Shown: piece by piece, positions 1 through 5,244 of the stretch | Numbering within the stretch: the first letter of the stretch is position 1 | How the letters are laid out: each line of letters opens with the position of its first letter | From: Thermoplasmata archaeon | Lineage (GTDB): Archaea > Thermoplasmatota > E2 > UBA202 > JdFR-43 | Direction: 5' to 3' | Assembly (NCBI GenBank): GCA_003650975.1 | Contig: QMSU01000096.1 | Coordinates: forward strand, 1-5,279 | DNA length: 5,279 nucleotides | Notes under the pieces: model-generated | Databases searched by the model: none | Told to the model about the DNA's origin: nothing | Seen by the model: only the letters and a program-made list of their open reading frames with translations | Made by a program: the position numbers and the translations under genes

Positions 1-175
1 CGTCAATCCATTTCTGTATCTGGTATTGCGGGAAGGTTGCACCTGTCGTGCGGAGTATTGTTCCTTCTTCCCCCAGGCAGCCAGAGAGTGTTATGCCTAT
101 AATCAGTATAGATGCTGCCATTACCATTCCGGCTAATTTTTTATTTTTGATTTGCTTCATTTTGTCTTTCACCAT
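1..175 (-). CDS. pstS: Phosphate ABC transporter substrate-binding lipoprotein PstS, N-terminal part (cut by window edge)
   Basis: Only the first 58 codons are in the window; the gene runs off the left edge. Residues 1-13 are lysine-rich, residues 14-32 are hydrophobic, and LSGC at 30-33 is a lipobox, so the mature protein should begin at Cys33 and be lipid-anchored outside the membrane. After the short linker GEEG comes LRTTGATFPQYQIQKWID, which matches the start of mature PstS proteins (TGATFP...YQKWID), where the early Thr/Gly region contributes to phosphate binding. PstS captures phosphate and delivers it to the PstCAB importer. The start is uncertain: ATG 175 gives a nearly leaderless transcript from the TATA-like stretch near 198, whereas ATG 160, in the same frame, has a GGTGA motif 8 nt upstream. 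The divergent phoU-type gene supports a phosphate role. The rest of the protein cannot be checked here. Confidence 0.85.
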   Translation of the reverse strand, partial: MVKDKMKQIKNKKLAGMVMAASILIIGITLSGCLGEEGTILRTTGATFPQYQIQKWID

Positions 176-190
176 GCATGTAAAAAGAGG

Positions 191-204
191 CTAAATATAT
201 ATGT
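191..204 (-). promoter_or_regulatory. Probable TATA element for pstS
   Basis: On the minus strand this reads CATATATATTTAG, a TATA-like stretch centred roughly 23-26 bp before ATG 175, which fits archaeal core promoter spacing. Other TATA-like runs further upstream (around 218-236) could serve instead, so the exact box is ambiguous. Confidence 0.45.
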
Positions 205-212
205 TTTCGAAA
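205..212. promoter_or_regulatory. Small palindrome TTTCGAAA beside the pstS TATA element (possible operator)
   Basis: TTTCGAAA is a perfect 8-bp palindrome just upstream of the pstS TATA-like element and is one of the few places with G or C in this AT-rich spacer. Its position would allow a repressor or activator to act on pstS. There is one copy and it is short, so chance occurrence is quite possible. Confidence 0.2.
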
Positions 213-250
213 TAGAATATATAAATATATATAAAAGATATAGATTATTT

Positions 251-274
251 AAATAAAAATAAAAATATATAAAA
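251..274 (+). promoter_or_regulatory. BRE-like A-rich tract and TATA box for phoU (leaderless)
   Basis: TATATAAA at 266-273 is centred about 24-25 bp before the phoU ATG at 294 and is preceded by an adenine-rich tract (251-265) where the archaeal TFB recognition element would lie. This spacing puts transcription initiation at or next to the start codon. No Shine-Dalgarno motif precedes that ATG, which agrees with a leaderless mRNA. Confidence 0.6.
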
Positions 275-293
275 ACCAATCGCATTTCATAGT

Positions 294-1298
294 ATGGAAA
301 TAAGAAAAATACAGCTGACAGGGGGAGCATCCTTCATCGTTTCTCTGCCAAAGGGATGGGCAAAATCTCAGGGACTTAAGAAGAATGATAGTGTTGGCAT
401 AGTTGCCAGGAATGATGGCTCTCTTTTGCTCATACCCAAGATAAGCAGCGAACAGACGCAGAGGGAAAAGGAATTTGATGCAAGCAGCATTGAAAAGTCC
501 ATATATCTGTTCAGAATGCTTGTGGGTGCTTATATAGAGGGGTATAATGTCATTGTTGTAAAATCAAGAAAGAGGATGCCCCCTCAGCTGAGAGAAACGG
601 TGAGAGAATTTGTACGGGGTATGATAGGACTTGAAATTATAGAGGAGGCATCAAATTCAATAACAATAAAGGATTTGCTCAACCCTGCCGAAATGCCCTT
701 TGACAAGGCAACCAAAAGGATAAGCTCAATTGTGAGCAATATGCATAAGGATGCCCTCTTTGCACTGCAGAACGGCGATGAGGCGCTATCAAAGGACATA
801 ATTGCACGAGATGATGAGGTTGACAGATTGCACTGGTTGATCTCACGTCAATACAATGCAATATCGAAAAATATCTTGCTCGCCGAGCCGCTGGGCCTGT
901 CATCTGGAAAGATAGCCAATTACTCACTCATAAGCAGGATTGTGGAGAGAATAGGTGATCATGCTGTTGCCATATCGAAAAACAATATCCATCTGGCGGG
1001 CGAGGAGCTGGAAAAAGCCGTCATAGACCTGATTGTATCCGCAGGCAATACTTCCATCACCATTTTTACTACAAGTATGGAAGCATTTTTTGATGAAGAT
1101 ATAGAGGTTGCCAACAAAAATATTGAGTGCACAACATCTCTGGTATCAAAATGTGAGGAAATAGGCAATATCGCTTTAGAACACACCGGTGAAAAGGCGC
1201 TTTACATTGGGTACATTGGAGAAAGTATACGAAGAGTGGGTGAATATTCAGCAGATCTTGCGGAATATGTGATAAATTATCTCGTGGGAAAAGAGTGA
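294..1298 (+). CDS. phoU: AbrB-PhoU fusion: archaeal phosphate uptake regulator
   Basis: The protein has 334 residues, a usual length for archaeal PhoU proteins fused to an AbrB/SpoVT-type domain. Residues 1-50 form the swapped-hairpin-like N-terminus (MEIRKIQLTGGASFIVSLPK, then an LKKND turn and LLLIPKI), as in AbrB-type DNA-binding domains. Residues from about 140 to 330 are two helical PhoU repeats with the family's E/DxxxD metal-binding motifs: D173-D177 (DDEVD), E218-D222 (ERIGD, followed by HA) and E317-D321 (EYSAD). Bacterial PhoU restrains the Pst importer and its sensor kinase. In Archaea the attached AbrB domain suggests direct promoter binding, which is inference. It is divergent from pstS and shares its AT-rich control region, so control of pstS and autoregulation are plausible. 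The ATG at 294 is chosen because the TATA box spacing makes it a leaderless start and the AbrB domain begins immediately. The gene converges on the nuclease gene with a 9-bp gap. Confidence 0.92.
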   Translation: MEIRKIQLTGGASFIVSLPKGWAKSQGLKKNDSVGIVARNDGSLLLIPKISSEQTQREKEFDASSIEKSIYLFRMLVGAYIEGYNVIVVKSRKRMPPQLRETVREFVRGMIGLEIIEEASNSITIKDLLNPAEMPFDKATKRISSIVSNMHKDALFALQNGDEALSKDIIARDDEVDRLHWLISRQYNAISKNILLAEPLGLSSGKIANYSLISRIVERIGDHAVAISKNNIHLAGEELEKAVIDLIVSAGNTSITIFTTSMEAFFDEDIEVANKNIECTTSLVSKCEEIGNIALEHTGEKALYIGYIGESIRRVGEYSADLAEYVINYLVGKE

Positions 1299-1323
1299 GT
1301 CAGTGCATCACTCCTCTCTTTTT
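1293..1323. terminator. Possible bidirectional terminator between convergent phoU and nuclease genes
   Basis: GAGTGA (1293-1298) and TCACTC (1308-1313) form a 6-bp stem with a 9-nt loop. The plus-strand side is followed by a pyrimidine/T-rich run (CTCTCTTTTT, 1314-1323) and the minus-strand side by TCTTTTCCC. The phoU stop TGA (1296-1298) and the nuclease stop TGA (complement of 1308-1310) both lie within the stem. Archaeal termination depends mainly on T-runs, so the hairpin may be secondary. Confidence 0.4.
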
Positions 1324-2471
1324 GCATTTCTAAGATAAATCCGCACCACTTCCTTTTCCTCGGTAAGCTCCTGCAATGCTTTCATAATCTGTGGGGGGAG
1401 GTTTCTGTTTTTGAAGCTCTCTGCAAGTTTTATGGCATCGAGTCGGGCATATTTTTCGTACAGTCCCTCCCTTTTGAGAAGGTGTTCCACCGTCTCCTTC
1501 TGGGTGAACTGTATATTGTGATATACCTTCACATTGGCGATTTTATCGCTTCCGTATACATAGTGCACACCGTTTTCCCGTGCCCATTCGGCAATCCGTT
1601 GCCCCAGCATCTCCTTCCGGTGTTTTAACTCATTGATTTTCTCAGAGAGCTGAGCATATTCATTGACCAGAGAGAAACCCTTATCCCGCACCATTTCCTC
1701 TGCACTCATTTCCTCCAACTCATGCATGTGCCTGAAGAGAGGGCATATGGGTTGATAGCTGCAGTATGGGCAGAGCGACGATTCCTTTGGTGGAAATTCA
1801 TTGTGTGCCTTTGCCTTCTCTATCGTTTCTATTTTTTTCAGCAGTTCTTCCCGCGCACTTTCATAGCTCTCCTTTCGCAGCCGTATTTCTCTGTCGAAGG
1901 CAAGAAAGTGCCACACGAGTTCGATGTTCTTCACCCCGTAAAGATAATCCAGTGCCAGTGCATACAGCGAGAGCTGGCAATCATTTTCCACATCCTTTTT
2001 TGTGGGAAAATAGAGTGATGTTTTGTAATCATGCACCTCATAGGTATCGTTTACCTCTGTGATTCTGTCTATCACTCCCGCTATCCAGTGCGTCTCATTC
2101 AGGGGGAAAAATACTTTCTTCTCCAGCGCGATGGTTTTACCCTCATCGAATGGCTTGTATCGCTCATAGTAATCGGTGATATACCTCTCGCCCATCTTCC
2201 GGTAATTCTCCACGTCGTAATCCTTGGTGACAAATATGGTACTGCACATCTCCCGTTCCCATCGCTCATTATAGAATGAGAGCAATTCCTCCAGCGAGTT
2301 GTGCTTCTCGTACAGCTTATCGCGGTACAGTTTTTCCAGTGTCTCATGAACACGGATACCCAGAAATCCCTCTATGTTTTTCCTTAGAGGAGTTACCCGG
2401 TCGATGTAGGCAAGCTTGAACTGGAGGGGGCAGTTCTCAAATGATGAAATTGCCGAGTATGAATAGGCCAT
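1308..2471 (-). CDS. PD-(D/E)XK nuclease with Cas4/AddB-like Fe-S cysteines (RecB-family exonuclease)
   Basis: Numbered from the ATG at 2471 (387 residues). The N-terminus YSYSAISSFENCP...FKLAYID is typical of Cas4/RecB-family nucleases. GIRVH ends in the conserved His42; GVID gives Asp135; DYK at 148-150 is the catalytic D-x-K; QLSLY (Gln166, Tyr170) is the QxxxY motif. Cys14 together with Cys234, Cys237 and Cys243 (CPYCSYQPIC, CxxCxxxxxC) matches the four-cysteine 4Fe-4S arrangement of Cas4 and AddB. These enzymes degrade or trim DNA ends, often ssDNA. Residues about 267-301 look coiled-coil, followed by an unassigned C-terminal region of about 85 residues, making it longer than plain Cas4 (about 200). 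The start is uncertain: ATG 2477 and TTG 2492 are in frame upstream and no ribosome binding site is clear. ATG 2471 fits the usual family N-terminus. The gene is last in the operon, about 40 bp after herA; TTTTAATT near 2494-2501 might be a weak internal promoter. Confidence 0.85.
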   Translation of the reverse strand: MAYSYSAISSFENCPLQFKLAYIDRVTPLRKNIEGFLGIRVHETLEKLYRDKLYEKHNSLEELLSFYNERWEREMCSTIFVTKDYDVENYRKMGERYITDYYERYKPFDEGKTIALEKKVFFPLNETHWIAGVIDRITEVNDTYEVHDYKTSLYFPTKKDVENDCQLSLYALALDYLYGVKNIELVWHFLAFDREIRLRKESYESAREELLKKIETIEKAKAHNEFPPKESSLCPYCSYQPICPLFRHMHELEEMSAEEMVRDKGFSLVNEYAQLSEKINELKHRKEMLGQRIAEWARENGVHYVYGSDKIANVKVYHNIQFTQKETVEHLLKREGLYEKYARLDAIKLAESFKNRNLPPQIMKALQELTEEKEVVRIYLRNAKREE

Positions 2472-2511
2472 ATGCATAAAGCCATCTGACAATTAAAAGT
2501 TAATGTATCTG

Positions 2512-4029
2512 CTAGTAGAATGCATCATCAATCTTTTCGCTCATGGTATTTTTGGCTGCATTCTCATTTTCAATGCTTTTTATGTATTCATCATACCAGT
2601 GAACTTTCACGGGGATGGCAAACGGTGCTCCAGGATATGTAATCAGACCCTCCCCTACTTCAAGTGTCTGTATCTCATTATCAAGGCCTGAGATATCCTG
2701 CTTTGCCGCTGCCTTCAGATTACTCCTGTCCCGCTCGTCGGCCAGTCCGAGTATGAAAAAGGTGTTGAACTGGCTGAGCACCTCTTCCCCTATCAGTTTC
2801 GGTTGCTGCGTGATGGCACACAGACCGACCTTGAACTTTCGTCCCTCACGGGCTATCTGGGCGAAAATGCCTTCCCGGAGCACCCGTTGTGCCTCCTCAA
2901 TGGCAATGAGCACCGGAGGGATGGCATCAAATTTTTCCTTGTCTCTGAACATGCGCTTGTTGTGGTTCAACATCCTTCTGGCAAGCACCATGCCCACCAG
3001 CAGTTCCTCGTACTCGTAGAGTCCCGCGGTGTCCACCAGCACCACCTTTCCGGCGTGCAAATCCTGTATGACTCGCTGGGTGACACTCACGTTTTCATCC
3101 CTGTGCACAATGTCAGAGCCCATTATTCGCTCTGCCCTCCTTTTCAGCACACTGAACGTGACATCCTGTATCCTCCGGTTAAATATCTCGGTCAGTTCCT
3201 CGGTGCTTGTTTCATGAAGGGCAACCATCCATCTGTTGCCGAACCTGGAGTGCAGGGCGTACAGCGCCTCCCTCTGTGCCTCACTGGTGGAGAAGAGCTC
3301 GGCGATATCGGCAACACCTATCTCATATGCGGAAATGCTGAGACGGTTCATGCCGAACGAGGGGTTGGGGGAGTACACCACCAGTCGCTGATCCGCAAGC
3401 GGATGGTGTTTCAATCCCTTTCCCTCACCGCCGTGATAGTACTCGCCGTGGGGGTCGATGATCAGCATACCGTATGCCCCGCTTTTCATCACTGAGGCAG
3501 CAAAGACGCGCATGAGGTTGCTCTTTCCCATTCCCGTGGTGGCGAACACCCCCATATGTGAGGATATGAATTCTCCGGCCACACCCACCTTCACCTCCAA
3601 TGTATCTTCACCACTCCGGAGGGTGCCCACCTCAATGTCACCCATATACCGTTCAAGGAAGGCATAATCCTCTTGTGTTGCTCTCCTCACCGCACAAAAA
3701 TGGGACGGCAATAGTTTCGGTTTGTGAAATGTGCCGTTTTTGATGTAACCGAGCGGTTTGCAGAGGCACAGGTTGAACAGCCGCCGTTCCTTTCCCCTGA
3801 ATGCATACTCCTCCTTTTCGCTGTCGAGAAACAGCATGTCCCCGGCCGTTCTTATCCCCCACCGCTCTGGTCCTTCCTGCCCATAATGGATATCCACCAC
3901 TCTCAGAAAGAACAGCATATTCTTTTCCCTATCGTCTGCCACAAGGATCTCTCCCACCCTGCACTCCTCTCTGTAGTGCTGCCGGAAGGCGATTTCTCCC
4001 ACCGTCCTGCCAACAATTCTTCCCATCAT
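2512..4029 (-). CDS. herA: HerA, hexameric DNA translocase/helicase of the HerA-FtsK family
   Basis: The protein has 505 residues from ATG 4029, a normal HerA length. Residues 1 to about 100 fit the HAS-barrel domain that docks the nuclease partner (MGRIVGRTVGE at the start). The ATPase core follows: Walker A ATTGMGKS at 163-170 (Lys169), IDPHGEY at 191-197, typical of HerA, and Walker B VLIAIEEAQ ending with Glu378-Glu379. The ITQQP segment at 406-410 and the LADERDR stretch after 428 fit the sensor and arginine-finger region. HerA forms a hexameric ring that pumps DNA and drives NurA in end resection. ATG 4029 (or ATG 4026, the next codon) is chosen because GGAGGG lies 5 (or 8) nt upstream; ATG 4059 would overlap nurA by 29 bp and lacks that site. 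It lies 1 bp after the nurA stop, indicating translational coupling, and ends in an acidic tail. Confidence 0.95.
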   Translation of the reverse strand: MMGRIVGRTVGEIAFRQHYREECRVGEILVADDREKNMLFFLRVVDIHYGQEGPERWGIRTAGDMLFLDSEKEEYAFRGKERRLFNLCLCKPLGYIKNGTFHKPKLLPSHFCAVRRATQEDYAFLERYMGDIEVGTLRSGEDTLEVKVGVAGEFISSHMGVFATTGMGKSNLMRVFAASVMKSGAYGMLIIDPHGEYYHGGEGKGLKHHPLADQRLVVYSPNPSFGMNRLSISAYEIGVADIAELFSTSEAQREALYALHSRFGNRWMVALHETSTEELTEIFNRRIQDVTFSVLKRRAERIMGSDIVHRDENVSVTQRVIQDLHAGKVVLVDTAGLYEYEELLVGMVLARRMLNHNKRMFRDKEKFDAIPPVLIAIEEAQRVLREGIFAQIAREGRKFKVGLCAITQQPKLIGEEVLSQFNTFFILGLADERDRSNLKAAAKQDISGLDNEIQTLEVGEGLITYPGAPFAIPVKVHWYDEYIKSIENENAAKNTMSEKIDDAFY

Positions 4030-4030
4030 A

Positions 4031-4807
4031 TTATCCCTCCATATACTCATGGTAATCATACAGCAGCTGGTCGAGGTCTTCTAGAGACATTCCCTGCGCA
4101 ACCAGCATGCGCACCAAATCCAGTTTGAGCGCCTCTGCCTCTTCCCTTCCAATTTTCACCATTCTGTGTATCTCCGCCAGCGGGTAGGGATAGCCGAGGC
4201 ACGATATATCGTCGCACAGCGCCGCAATTTCTGCGAACACCTCATCAGCATCATTCCCGGCATAGTCAACCCTGAATACGAATGGTGCGTGGGGATGGAA
4301 TTTGACTGCATAGGTGCCGTGACGTATCTCGTAATACCAGCATTTTTTTGGCATCCTGCAATCACCTATTCGTTTCAACACAGAGAGAAGGGGCGCATTC
4401 CCCTCTCGTATGCCGCTCTTTTTGCTTATGCCCACCACATGAGACTCCTGCCTCTCTGTGCATCCGTCGAACAGTACCAGGCCGCCCTGCAGAGTTTCAG
4501 CAAGTGCCCGCTCTTCCTTTTCACGCCGTTCATCATTAACAGCATCTGCATTATCAGAGGAAATGACATCTATGGCTATCTCTCCTATCTCGCTGTGCCA
4601 CACCTGTTGCTCATCTGCATGAAGGTATCCAACCCTGCGCGCACAGATTGAAAACGCATGGGTGTCGAACAGTGTGACCGAGCTGCCATCTATGGCGTGC
4701 ACGGTCGCCCCTTTCTTCTGAGAAAAGGGGATAAATCCATCTTTCTCACACTCGATATGTCCGGCAGATAATTCCAGCAGATACGCCACCGCAGTTTCAA
4801 TGTCCAT
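4031..4807 (-). CDS. nurA: NurA, 5'-3' nuclease partner of HerA
   Basis: The protein has 258 residues, at the short end for NurA, whose members often exceed 300. The RNase H-like core motifs are in order: IDGSS with catalytic Asp40; an acidic helix DERREKEERAL with Glu98 or Glu99; VLFDG with Asp114; GISKKS at 126-131; FRVDYAG around 178-184; and GYPYPLAEIH at 205-214 containing Tyr206 and His214. This D-E-D-Y-H pattern is that of Mn2+-dependent NurA nucleases, which sit as a dimer on the HerA ring and degrade DNA at double-strand ends. The start at 4807 is supported by an in-frame TAA seven codons upstream with no other ATG between. AGGAG at 4820-4824 is a possible ribosome binding site, though its 12-nt spacing is long. 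It is followed at once by herA and preceded by a 40-codon ORF 26 bp upstream. The missing length probably reflects a compact lineage variant rather than truncation, since the motifs are intact. Confidence 0.9.
   Translation of the reverse strand: MDIETAVAYLLELSAGHIECEKDGFIPFSQKKGATVHAIDGSSVTLFDTHAFSICARRVGYLHADEQQVWHSEIGEIAIDVISSDNADAVNDERREKEERALAETLQGGLVLFDGCTERQESHVVGISKKSGIREGNAPLLSVLKRIGDCRMPKKCWYYEIRHGTYAVKFHPHAPFVFRVDYAGNDADEVFAEIAALCDDISCLGYPYPLAEIHRMVKIGREEAEALKLDLVRMLVAQGMSLEDLDQLLYDYHEYMEG
4035..4040 (-). promoter_or_regulatory. Ribosome binding site of herA inside the nurA 3' end
   Basis: The minus strand reads GGAGGG in the last two sense codons of nurA, then the nurA stop TAA and ATGATG. 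Spacing is 5 nt to ATG 4029 and 8 nt to ATG 4026. The strong match to the archaeal anti-Shine-Dalgarno (CCUCC) decides the herA start against the upstream ATG at 4059. Confidence 0.75.
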
Positions 4808-4833
4808 TACTATGTAATGCTCCTGCCGTTAAA

Positions 4834-4956
4834 TTAGTTCTCCATTCTGTATTCCACAACTACCTCTCCGGCGGGATCCACAAGGCGGCGCATCTCGCCC
4901 TTGCCGTATATTTTCAGGCTTTCGCCGAAGTTATCGATGTGCTTCCATCCCCTCAT
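4834..4956 (-). CDS. Small unrecognised protein (40 aa), first gene of the nurA-herA operon
   Basis: ATG at 4956 to TAA at 4834-4836 encodes 40 residues, beginning MRGWKHIDNFGESLKIYGKG and ending EVVVEYRMEN. It has no signal peptide or membrane segment and is rich in charged residues; LKIYGKG and VVVEY look like beta strands separated by a DPAG turn. It has no cysteines, so it is not a zinc finger. A good TATA element lies about 25 bp before the ATG, so transcription should begin on or beside this codon, and the ORF occupies the whole space between promoter and nurA. Its GC-rich, coding-like codons resemble those of nurA and herA. I do not recognise a family. It could be an accessory of the HerA-NurA complex, a regulatory leader peptide, or an unrelated small protein. 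Confidence 0.6.
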   Translation of the reverse strand: MRGWKHIDNFGESLKIYGKGEMRRLVDPAGEVVVEYRMEN

Positions 4957-4976
4957 GACAATAGATAAAAAACCTT

Positions 4977-4998
4977 CTTATAAAGATTTCTTTTTTTT
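4977..4998 (-). promoter_or_regulatory. TATA box and BRE-like tract of the nurA-herA-nuclease operon
   Basis: On the minus strand TCTTTATAAG (4977-4986) follows a purine-rich tract (AAAAAAAAGAAA, 4987-4998). The TATA centre is about 25 bp from the ATG at 4956, so the transcript is expected to be leaderless for the 40-codon ORF. This is the best-looking promoter in the window and probably serves all four minus-strand genes. Confidence 0.7.
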
Positions 4999-5040
4999 CT
5001 CGCTGCATTATTCATTTCCACGATGGTGCTGTTAACTTAA

Positions 5041-5052
5041 CAAAACGTTTTG
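5041..5052. promoter_or_regulatory. 12-bp perfect palindrome CAAAACGTTTTG (possible operator)
   Basis: CAAAACGTTTTG reads identically on both strands. It follows GTTAACTTAAC and lies directly before the TATA-like ATAAAATTA (5053-5061) that could drive the plus-strand small ORF. The position suits a dimeric regulator. No second copy of the same sequence occurs in the window. Confidence 0.35.
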
Positions 5053-5061
5053 ATAAAATTA
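5053..5061 (+). promoter_or_regulatory. TATA-like element for the plus-strand small ORF
   Basis: ATAAAATTA is centred near 5057. About 26 bp downstream would put transcription initiation near 5082-5084, leaving a leader of roughly 15 nt that contains the GGTGAT ribosome binding site. It is a weak match to the archaeal consensus. Confidence 0.3.
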
Positions 5062-5086
5062 TGCATTTCATCCGATAGATGCATTT
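5061..5086. repeat. Direct repeat ATGCATTT with an 18-bp period
   Basis: ATGCATTT occurs at 5061-5068 and 5079-5086, exactly 18 bp apart. An inverted copy, AAATGCAT, is at 5125-5132, and the ATGCA at 5098-5102 continues the 18-bp spacing in the opposite orientation. ATGCAT is itself a palindrome. These may be binding sites for one protein or chance in AT-rich DNA. Confidence 0.4.
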
Positions 5087-5102
5087 TGGTGATAAAAATG
5101 CA
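5080..5102 (+). promoter_or_regulatory. Inverted repeat with the ribosome binding site in its loop and the start codon in its stem
   Basis: TGCATTTT (5080-5087) and AAAATGCA (5095-5102) are perfect 8-bp arms around a 7-nt loop, GGTGATA. The loop is a canonical archaeal Shine-Dalgarno sequence, and the right arm holds the ATG at 5098. As RNA the stem has only two G:C pairs and would be marginal at high temperature; as DNA the arms could be an operator. If transcription starts inside the left arm, the RNA form cannot be complete. Confidence 0.45.
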
Positions 5103-5220
5103 AAAGGATGGGATGCAATTACTTAAATGCATGCTGAAAGAAAAATTTTTCGTTATTAGAGAAAGAACTCCAGTGGTGGATACAGATTTGCCAATTTTTA
5201 GTCTGTATTTTTCATTTTGA
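5098..5220 (+). CDS. Possible small protein of 40 aa, unrecognised
   Basis: ATG at 5098 to TGA at 5218-5220 gives 40 residues, starting MQKDGMQLLKCMLKEKFFVI and ending with a hydrophobic LPIFSLYFSF. The main support is GGTGAT at 5088-5093, 4 nt before the ATG, a textbook archaeal ribosome binding site. The N-terminal half looks like a short amphipathic helix with lysines, and the C-terminus is aromatic and hydrophobic. It is AT-rich and contains the palindrome at 5140-5151. It is divergent from the operon's first gene with 141 bp between the starts. After the TGA the same frame stays open to the window edge, so it might instead be the start of a degraded longer gene. No family is recognised, and it may be non-coding. 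Confidence 0.35.
   Translation: MQKDGMQLLKCMLKEKFFVIRERTPVVDTDLPIFSLYFSF
5140..5151. repeat. 12-bp perfect palindrome GAAAAATTTTTC
   Basis: This is a perfect zero-spacer palindrome of A5T5 flanked by G and C, lying inside the small plus-strand ORF. A-tract/T-tract DNA is often bent. Such sequence arises more readily by chance in AT-rich DNA than a mixed palindrome would. Confidence 0.4.
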
Positions 5221-5226
5221 AATGAA
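5211..5226. repeat. Palindrome TTCATTTTGAAATGAA with 7-bp arms
   Basis: TTCATTT and AAATGAA pair perfectly around a 2-bp centre (TG). The stop codon of the plus-strand small ORF (5218-5220) lies at the centre. It could be an operator or part of a terminator, but no T-run follows directly. Confidence 0.4.
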
Positions 5227-5229
5227 TTG

Positions 5230-5241
5230 ATTTTGCAAAAT
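5230..5241. repeat. 12-bp perfect palindrome ATTTTGCAAAAT
   Basis: This zero-spacer palindrome starts 3 bp after the preceding one and 3 bp before the next dyad. Its core TTTTGCAAAA resembles the AAAACGTTTT palindrome at 5042-5051 with the halves exchanged. No function is known. Confidence 0.4.
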
Positions 5242-5244
5242 GAA

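Noticed and set aside
213..275. ATATA repeats between pstS and phoU as a replication origin or microsatellite
   Set aside because: The runs are irregular, are explained by overlapping TATA elements of two divergent promoters, and no origin recognition box pairs or orc1/cdc6 gene are present.
1308..2471. Reading the Cas4-like nuclease as part of a CRISPR-Cas locus
   Set aside because: No repeat-spacer array and no cas1, cas2 or effector genes are visible. The linkage to herA and nurA and the long C-terminal extension point to a general RecB-family nuclease instead.
2803..3495. Plus-strand 230-codon open frame opposite herA
   Set aside because: The minus strand here encodes the Walker A to Walker B core of HerA with all family motifs. 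The opposite frame is a composition shadow with no recognisable domain.
4029..4059. Longer herA start at ATG 4059
   Set aside because: It would add MITMSIWRDN, overlap nurA by 29 bp and lack a ribosome binding site, while GGAGGG is ideally placed for ATG 4029 or 4026, where the HAS-barrel sequence begins.
4166..4651. Plus-strand 161-codon open frame opposite nurA
   Set aside because: It lies entirely over the nurA catalytic region; its product looks like random hydrophobic and cysteine-rich sequence and it has no ribosome binding site.
5218..5220. Selenocysteine at the TGA ending the plus-strand small ORF
   Set aside because: Archaeal selenocysteine is largely confined to certain methanogen lineages and a few others and needs a SECIS element in the UTR; no selenoprotein family motif surrounds this TGA.
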